Positions 1 to 3,561 of a stretch of 5,299 bases of DNA are shown in pieces. Within the stretch, counting starts at the first letter, position 1; each line of letters opens with the position of its first letter. The notes below the pieces were generated by a model. It was not told the DNA's origin and searched no databases. It saw nothing but the letters and a program-made list of their open reading frames with translations. Position numbers and translations under genes: made by a program. Origin of the DNA: Lentisphaerota bacterium (lineage in GTDB: Bacteria > Verrucomicrobiota > Kiritimatiellia > JAAZAB01); assembly GCA_016182435.1 (NCBI GenBank), contig JACPGN010000291.1, positions 1 through 5,299 on the forward strand, given 5' to 3'.

Positions 1-141
1 CCAGATGATCGGTTGGAAAGCGTAACAGTTGACTCTACGATCGTGAAGTCAACTGATACAGCCGGCGCGATCGTTAACGGTGGGCGGGCTTATTTTATGG
101 CCGCCGGCGCAATGCGCGCAAGCGCGCGCGCATTGGTCTAA
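1..141 (+). CDS. possible C-terminal end of an unrecognised protein (5' end outside window)
   Basis: Reading frame 1 is open from the first base through 46 codons to a TAA at 139-141. The translated end, including VDSTIVKSTDTAGAIVNGG and then RAYFMAAGAMRASARALV, has a believable protein composition, unlike the Arg/Pro-rich shadow frames elsewhere in the window. I do not recognise a family, so no function is offered. The gene would converge on the heparinase-like gene, with 144 bases between the two stop codons. Two inverted repeats (26-55 and 110-135) fall inside it, which is a mark against it being coding. A 46-codon open stretch at this GC content can also arise by chance. The alternative is that 1-285 is entirely intergenic. 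Confidence 0.35.
   Translation, partial: PDDRLESVTVDSTIVKSTDTAGAIVNGGRAYFMAAGAMRASARALV
26..55. repeat. 9-bp perfect inverted repeat around a palindromic core
   Basis: CAGTTGACT (26-34) is the exact reverse complement of AGTCAACTG (47-55). The 12-nt spacer contains the perfect palindrome ACGATCGT (37-44). No T-run follows on either strand, so it does not look like an intrinsic terminator. It could be an operator-like site or a chance structure inside the end of the possible upstream gene. Confidence 0.45.
110..135. repeat. 10-bp GC-rich stem-loop
   Basis: CAATGCGCGC (110-119) pairs perfectly with GCGCGCATTG (126-135) across the 6-nt loop AAGCGC. It ends six bases before the TAA of the possible upstream gene. 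No T-tract follows on the + strand, and the minus-strand continuation is GC-rich before a weak AT stretch. It may be a dispersed hairpin or a transcript-end stem, but the case for a true intrinsic terminator is weak. Confidence 0.4.
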
Positions 142-188
142 CAACCGATGAAGTCATTGGCGCCCCCCGGCAAACGGAGTGGGGCCCT

Positions 189-241
189 GGAAATAGGAAA
201 TAAGGATAAAGCGGAGGGAAGAAAAGAGGGATAAGATAGGG
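189..241 (-). terminator. possible Rho-type (rut-like) tract after the heparinase-like gene
   Basis: On the minus strand, which is the direction of the heparinase-like gene, this stretch is strongly C-rich and nearly free of G: about 21 C and a single G in 53 nt. It starts 45 nt after the stop codon. A C-over-G excess in unstructured RNA is the known hallmark of Rho loading sites. On the + strand it appears as a purine tract beginning with tandem GGAAATA (189-195, 196-202). No hairpin plus T-run terminator was seen for this gene, so a Rho-type end is a reasonable inference. A purine-rich spacer with no function is the alternative. Confidence 0.25.
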
Positions 242-248
242 TCTCGCT

Positions 249-287
249 GGTTCGACTGCGCTCCTTCGACGAGGCTCAGGATGAGTC
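249..287. repeat. dispersed-repeat-like unit touching the heparinase stop codon
   Basis: The unit has TTCGAC twice at a 14-nt period (251-256 and 265-270), then CTCA-GGA-TGAG (275-285), a 4-bp stem with a 3-nt loop. An outer GACT/AGTC pair (254-257 with 284-287) closes the structure. The wording TTCGACGAGGCTCAGGATGA resembles an intergenic repeat type that I recall from several bacterial phyla, but this cannot be confirmed here. Its last bases overlap the minus-strand TGA at 286-288. Confidence 0.4.
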
Positions 288-2442
288 ACGCTTGGATATA
301 CTCGTCCAGTGGTTCCGACTCGCCGCGCCGGGGCAGGAGCGCAACGCCGTTGAAGGATAAGTGAAAGGCGTCGGCCGCGGCGGCGTAAATTGCACGGCCT
401 TCCGGCGCATGCCGGACGAGCGCCAGGGTGGCTTCCCCATCAATCCCGCCGATGGTCACGCGCCGGTCAATGGGCGAAGCCACGATCGTGTCCGTTACCG
501 CGCCATGCCGAATGCGCAGGCCGAACTCACAATGGCCGGTCAGCCGTTCAATCGTTACCGGGGCAGTCCCCGCCCGGCGCGGGATGAGCGCGGCGAGCAA
601 GACGCCGTTATAGCCGTGCAGGCGAGCAATCAAACGTTGATATGGGCCGGTGTTGCGCCAATCGGTTTGCGGGTAAGGACTTTCGACCGTATCAGTCAAT
701 AGTTCAAGCTGATGGGGCTTCGGATAGTCCGCCGCGCGAAAATGGGCCCAGGCCAGTTCGAGGCGATGCTGCCGGCCGTGAACGACTGCGCGGAGTTGCG
801 CGGGTTCGAGCGCCACCCGGCAGCCGGACTCGACCTGCAACAGCCAGTCGTATTGGCCCCAATCATCATTATAGTTGCAGTTGTCCAGCAGTAGGACGTA
901 AGGCTCGGCGCCGGGTGCGCGAACTACGAGGGCATGGCGGAGATACCAGTGCGCGCACCATTGCCAGGCTAAGTCCACAGCCGCGTAATCGGCAAAGCGG
1001 CCCGCGGCGAAGGCGCGGTTATGTCCGCCGCGCCACATCTGGCCTACCTGTCCCGGCGCGTCCGGCGGCTCTTTCCCGGCAACCTGCAGGACGGAATGAT
1101 ACTTTGAATCGGTATGGCCGTAGCCGCGTCCGGCGCAGAAAGCCTCGCCCAAGGCGAAAAGAGCAAAGTGGCCGCCGTCCACGTGTTGATGGATAAACGT
1201 GCCGGGGTCCCGCCCTGCGCCATAAAGTGCGAAGTAGAGCGCTTCCGAGTCCCAACTGCTGCGGAAGATGTGCACGCCAAAGCGGCCGCCGCCCAGCGCC
1301 AGGGGCCACTGCCGTGGGCTTGGTGGCGCGGCGCTCGGTCCGGCATTGCCGGACGGATTGAACCATAGCCAGAAACCCAGCGGGCCCAGCGCAGCGTGCA
1401 TGCTGACCACGGGCGCGTTGCCTTCCGCAATCTGTTCCCAGGCGTGCTGGAAAACCATCTGGCCGGTGCGGCTCGCATGCAGCAGTTGGGTCAACATGGC
1501 GGAGCCATACATCTCGCTCCGGCGCGGAGTGTCGCCGTGATCGAGAGTTTCGGCCCGGCCGGGAAGAAGATAATACAGCCGGGCCTGCATCAGGCGGTGC
1601 AGGCGCGGCTCCTCCGACCACAGATCGCAGACGCCGGCGCGGCGAAGAATTTCGGCCGAGGTCATCCAGGCAAAAGTTTCGATACAGCCGTAGAAGGGCC
1701 CTTCGCCGATAATGCCGGTTTCATCCACGCCCAGGTGGATGCCGCGGCGAACTACGTCGGCGACCATCTCCAGGGCTTGGCGGTGCCGGGCGTCAGCGGC
1801 GTTATAGACTGCCGCCAAAGACGCCACGCAGGGAAAGAACTCCCACCAGTTAAGGTTCACGCCCAGGCCGAGGCGTCGCATTTTCCCCGGTTCGAGCAGG
1901 TACTGTAGGAATGGCGCGCCCATATCCCGCTCGAGGTAACGCTGGGCGGCCTGCTGCTCCGCGGGCGCAAGTTCGTTGTAGAGCATGTCATACATCAAGG
2001 GGATCAGGCCGCACTGGCTGGTTACTAATTTATGCTGGTTGCCCAGAACGCCGAGGAGCGAATGTTCGCCGCCCCCGCCGAAGATTGTGGCTGAAATAGG
2101 TTCAGAGCGCGTGGTGATATTCCGCAGGATTTCCACGAGCTTTCTGTTCCAGCGCGGGTCATCCGTAACCAGGCCGGCCAGGAGCAAATCCGGCAGTTTG
2201 CGCCACAGGTGGCCGCAATTTGCCCCAGTGCCGATGAGCGCGGTGCGATCCAGGTCGGTATTAATCCAGGCGGCGTTGCCCGGCGCGCAGTACCCCTCGC
2301 AGCGTTGGAGTACTTCCTTCAAGACTGATTGCATACGCGGATGCGTGGCTTTGGCGCGCAGGGCGGCTACGTCCTCCGGGCCGAAGAAAATCCGGGGATG
2401 CAGATTCCCGGCAAACAAACGCGCTGTGACAGGTTGTTCCAT
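286..2442 (-). CDS. heparinase II/III-like family protein (probable polysaccharide lyase)
   Basis: A complete 718-residue protein. The N-terminus HPRIFFGPEDVAALRAKA (residues 15-32) matches the opening typical of heparinase II/III-like alginate and heparin lyases. These enzymes have an N-terminal alpha/alpha-toroid and a C-terminal beta-sandwich. Visible motifs in order are NLNWWEFF (196-203), DETGIIGEGPFY (240-251), DHGDTPRR (301-308) and the hallmark HQHVDGGHFALFALGE (418-433), followed by a Gly-rich GRGYGHTD. By family analogy Tyr251 and His418 or His420 are the likely catalytic base/acid, cleaving uronic-acid polysaccharides by beta-elimination; the substrate cannot be read from the sequence. 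The ATG at 2442 is chosen because AGAAAGGA lies 10 nt upstream; a longer in-frame start at 2478 would add 12 residues without this support. No signal peptide is visible from either start, so secretion is not indicated, which is odd for a lyase. It is divergent from secG and has no sugar-utilisation neighbours in the window. Confidence 0.83.
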   Translation of the reverse strand: MEQPVTARLFAGNLHPRIFFGPEDVAALRAKATHPRMQSVLKEVLQRCEGYCAPGNAAWINTDLDRTALIGTGANCGHLWRKLPDLLLAGLVTDDPRWNRKLVEILRNITTRSEPISATIFGGGGEHSLLGVLGNQHKLVTSQCGLIPLMYDMLYNELAPAEQQAAQRYLERDMGAPFLQYLLEPGKMRRLGLGVNLNWWEFFPCVASLAAVYNAADARHRQALEMVADVVRRGIHLGVDETGIIGEGPFYGCIETFAWMTSAEILRRAGVCDLWSEEPRLHRLMQARLYYLLPGRAETLDHGDTPRRSEMYGSAMLTQLLHASRTGQMVFQHAWEQIAEGNAPVVSMHAALGPLGFWLWFNPSGNAGPSAAPPSPRQWPLALGGGRFGVHIFRSSWDSEALYFALYGAGRDPGTFIHQHVDGGHFALFALGEAFCAGRGYGHTDSKYHSVLQVAGKEPPDAPGQVGQMWRGGHNRAFAAGRFADYAAVDLAWQWCAHWYLRHALVVRAPGAEPYVLLLDNCNYNDDWGQYDWLLQVESGCRVALEPAQLRAVVHGRQHRLELAWAHFRAADYPKPHQLELLTDTVESPYPQTDWRNTGPYQRLIARLHGYNGVLLAALIPRRAGTAPVTIERLTGHCEFGLRIRHGAVTDTIVASPIDRRVTIGGIDGEATLALVRHAPEGRAIYAAAADAFHLSFNGVALLPRRGESEPLDEYIQA

Positions 2443-2452
2443 ATCCACCGAA

Positions 2453-2460
2453 TCCTTTCT
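2453..2460 (-). promoter_or_regulatory. ribosome binding site of the heparinase-like gene
   Basis: On the minus strand AGAAAGGA stands 10 nt before the ATG at 2442. It decides between this start and the upstream in-frame ATG at 2478. A GTG two codons before the chosen ATG (2448) is a less likely alternative. Confidence 0.55.
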
Positions 2461-2493
2461 AAAGCGGGATCTGCCCACAACCCAGAGAAATCA

Positions 2494-2607
2494 ACCACGG
2501 ATTACACGGATTTCACGGATAGTCCGGCAGTGCCGGACGGCCGCCGGGCGGCCGTCAACAATCAGTGTTATCCGTGCCATCCCGCGAAGCGCGGGACGAG
2601 TCCGTGG
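2494..2607. repeat. CACGGAT inverted-repeat element (9-nt period)
   Basis: The left arm has three CACGGAT units at exactly 9-nt spacing (2496, 2505, 2514). The right arm is the opposite orientation: an intact ATCCGTG at 2570-2576, then ATCC nine bases later at 2579 where the unit is broken, and TCCGTGG at 2601-2607 displaced by a 17-nt palindrome. The pattern CACGGATTACACGGAT is a familiar intergenic repeat that yields spurious ORFs in genome annotations; that recollection is not checked here. The element lies about 50 nt upstream of the heparinase-like start and more than 260 nt upstream of secG. Confidence 0.7.
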
Positions 2608-2664
2608 CTTGCCACGCGCTGCGCGTGGTTTAATATTCCGCCGCAGGCGGATGCCCGTGGCATC
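2522..2664. repeat. cluster of seven small perfect palindromes, mostly with 3-nt loops
   Basis: Seven perfect stems lie within 143 bases. They are: GTCCGGC-AGT-GCCGGAC (2522-2538); a 9-bp stem 2536-2544/2548-2556 with loop CGG; TCCCGCG-AAG-CGCGGGA (2580-2596); CGTGGC-TT-GCCACG (2603-2616); CCACGCG-CTG-CGCGTGG (2612-2628); TCCGCC-GCA-GGCGGA (2637-2651); and GATGCC-CGT-GGCATC (2650-2664). Six of the seven have a 3-nt loop. Several share bases with the next, so neighbouring hairpins would compete. Three of them interrupt or border the CACGGAT element. Their stems differ in sequence, so they are not copies of one repeat but of one design. Confidence 0.8.
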
Positions 2665-2672
2665 TTGTTTTT
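2650..2672 (+). terminator. hairpin plus T-tract resembling an intrinsic terminator
   Basis: GATGCC-CGT-GGCATC (2650-2664) is followed immediately by TTGTTTTT (2665-2672), the layout of a + strand Rho-independent terminator. The stem is only 6 bp, and no + strand gene ends nearby. If active it would stop transcripts entering from the repeat region before secG. It may equally be the last palindrome of the cluster next to a chance T-run. Confidence 0.3.
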
Positions 2673-2710
2673 CATGGCAGTTCCTCGTGATTGAGGCACT
2701 GAGACGGGCT

Positions 2711-2798
2711 TGAGCGCTAAAACTTCTCCCGTGCAGGCGGTCTTGTCAAGCGCCATTTGCTCAACAAGGTCGCTTGTTGGGGCCTGAACGTAAAACTT
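2711..2798. promoter_or_regulatory. secG leader region with a spaced direct repeat and a hairpin
   Basis: TGAGCGCTAAAACTT (2711-2725) recurs as TGAACGTAAAACTT (2785-2798), differing by one substitution and one deleted base and spaced by 74 nt. Between them CAACAAG (2762-2768) pairs perfectly with CTTGTTG (2773-2779) across a GTCG loop. No convincing -35/-10 pair was found near these sites. The arrangement could be a pair of protein-binding sites or a structured 5' leader of secG; neither is established. Confidence 0.3.
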
Positions 2799-2860
2799 GC
2801 ATAAGGTTGGATGGATCAATAGAGTAGTGACTTTGACAGCCATGGCCGAAGAGGCCGCCC

Positions 2861-2866
2861 GAGGAG
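2861..2866 (+). promoter_or_regulatory. ribosome binding site of secG
   Basis: GAGGAG is a strong Shine-Dalgarno sequence 6 nt before the ATG at 2873. Just upstream GGCC (2844-2847) can pair with GGCC (2853-2856) across a 5-nt loop, which would leave the site itself exposed. Confidence 0.8.
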
Positions 2867-2872
2867 CGGAAA

Positions 2873-3283
2873 ATGAATTATATCAAAGCCGTCTTAATCC
2901 TGATCGAGATAGTTAGTTGTCTCCTGCTGGTGGTAGTCATCTTGCTGCAGCGTTCGAAGAGCGAAGGTCTGGGGCTGGCCTTCGGCGCGCAAATGGGCGA
3001 ATCGCTGTTTGGCGCCCGGGCGAGCAACGTCCTAGTGAAGGCTACGATCTGGCTGGGCGTTATTTTTCTGGTCAATACGACCGTGCTGGCCAAAATATAT
3101 TTCAAGGGCCCGGCGCGTTCCCTGATTTCGGAAAGCAGCGCTCCCATCCCGGTGGAGCGCCAATCGCCGGCGCCGGCCAGTCAGCCCCTAACCGAGCCGG
3201 CCCAACCGATTGTACCGCTTGCGACTCCGGCCACGCCGCTGGCACCGGCGCCCTCGGTCCCGCTTCCAGCGGCCACTGAATGA
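2873..3283 (+). CDS. secG: SecG, small subunit of the SecYEG protein translocase
   Basis: SecG helps the SecYEG channel in the inner membrane export unfolded proteins driven by SecA. The 136-residue product shows the family pattern: transmembrane helix 1 at about residues 5-25, the conserved cytoplasmic loop LLQRSKSEGLG (24-34) running into AFGAQMGESLFGARASNVLVKAT (37-58), and helix 2 at about 57-77. After residue 80 comes a tail of roughly 55 residues rich in Pro, Ala, Ser and Thr. This makes the protein longer than a compact SecG, which is often only about 70-110 residues, and the tail is probably disordered. The ATG is supported by GAGGAG six nt upstream. No other sec gene is adjacent. The heparinase-like gene is divergent upstream, and the binding-protein gene follows on the same strand after 259 bases. 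Confidence 0.93.
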   Translation: MNYIKAVLILIEIVSCLLLVVVILLQRSKSEGLGLAFGAQMGESLFGARASNVLVKATIWLGVIFLVNTTVLAKIYFKGPARSLISESSAPIPVERQSPAPASQPLTEPAQPIVPLATPATPLAPAPSVPLPAATE

Positions 3284-3290
3284 GTTCACC

Positions 3291-3307
3291 TTAAGAAATT
3301 TTAATGC
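3291..3307 (+). repeat. short degenerate repeat after secG, second copy at 3409-3424
   Basis: TTAAGAAATTTTAATGC (3291-3307) closely resembles TAAGGAATTTCAATCC (3409-3424), and both run on into a GCC-rich stretch. The first copy begins 7 nt after the secG stop. It may be the remnant of the same repeat family that flanks the large inverted repeat downstream. Confidence 0.35.
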
Positions 3308-3329
3308 TTGCCGAAGCGCTAGCCAGGGT

Positions 3330-3377
3330 TGTAGCTGGGTCGGCAACCCCGGACCGGCTTCAACGAAGCCGGCTACA
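3330..3377. repeat. REP-like hairpin element
   Basis: CCGGCTTC-AAC-GAAGCCGG (3354-3372) is a perfect 8-bp stem with a 3-nt loop. It is enclosed by a second pair, TGTAGC (3330-3335) with GCTACA (3372-3377), which shares its boundary base with the inner stem. Such a two-level palindrome in an intergenic region is typical of dispersed REP-like elements. It could also stabilise the 3' end of the secG message. No T-run follows. Confidence 0.6.
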
Positions 3378-3561
3378 GTTGCCCCCTTCTCAGGGCCTAA
3401 TTCAATGCTAAGGAATTTCAATCCTGTGCCCTCTCCCTGGGGAGAGGGCGGGGGTGAGGGGAGGTCATGACTGAAGCCCCTCACCCTAACCCTCTCCCGA
3501 GGGAGAGGGAATAACAGTCGCCCCGCCGCGGGGCCTAATCCAATGCCAGGACTTTTTTTCA
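3377..3561. repeat. imperfect direct repeats flanking an inverted repeat
   Basis: GGGCCTAATTCAATGCTAAGG starts the first copy (3393-3414) and GGGCCTAATCCAATGCCAGGA is the second (3531-3551); they differ by two substitutions and one deleted base. Similarity extends left into AGTTGCCCC/AGTCGCCCC. In each copy the left part can fold: GCCC (3381-3384) with GGGC (3393-3396), and GCCCCG (3520-3525) with CGGGGC (3529-3534). The two stems differ in sequence but keep pairing. The copies lie on either side of the inverted repeat at 3429-3509, and the second contains the ATG of the binding-protein gene. Confidence 0.6.
3429..3509. repeat. 33-bp imperfect inverted repeat with nested hairpins
   Basis: The arms 3429-3461 and 3477-3509 are complementary at 29 of 33 positions across a 15-nt loop. 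Each arm also folds on itself: CCCTCTCCC (3429-3437) with GGGAGAGGG (3440-3448), and CCCTCTCCC (3490-3498) with GGGAGAGGG (3501-3509). The inner GGGTGAGGGG (3452-3461) pairs perfectly with CCCCTCACCC (3477-3486). So the transcript can be one long stem or three hairpins. I recall similar CCCTCACCCTAACCCTCTCCC sequences as dispersed repeats in several bacterial groups, unchecked here. It would separate secG transcription or translation from the next gene. Confidence 0.75.

Noticed and set aside
248..260. GGTTCGACTGC as the T-arm of a tRNA
   Set aside because: No acceptor stem, anticodon arm or D-arm could be placed around it; the second TTCGAC 14 nt on fits a dispersed repeat instead.
642..1196. 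184-residue + strand frame
   Set aside because: It lies wholly within the heparinase-like gene on the opposite strand, is Arg/Pro/Gly-rich with no family motif, and is a shadow of that gene's GC-rich codons.
1396..1908. 170-residue + strand frame
   Set aside because: Antisense to the central heparinase-like domain, no ribosome site or domain signature; the minus frame carries conserved family motifs across the same bases.
2492..2664. CRISPR array
   Set aside because: The repeated units are 7 bp at a 9-nt period followed by unrelated palindromes; there are no unique spacers of 30 or so bases and no cas genes.
1985..2713. 242-residue + strand frame
   Set aside because: It runs antisense through the start of the heparinase-like gene and then through the palindrome cluster, giving repeat-derived text such as PRITRISRI; composition is not protein-like.
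2833..2838. Perfect TTGACA as a -35 box for secG
   Set aside because: The bases 16-18 nt further on are GC-rich with nothing like TATAAT, and a start there would fall on or after the ribosome binding site.
2568..2843. 91-residue minus-strand frame using the far ATG at 2843
   Set aside because: The extension upstream of 2675 has no supported start; only the 35-codon inner version with its own ribosome site merits mention, and that is listed as a finding rather than a gene.
3520..3559. GCCCCG/CGGGGC hairpin plus T7 as an intrinsic terminator
   Set aside because: The T-run is 18 nt beyond the stem rather than adjoining it, and it lies within the coding start of the binding protein.
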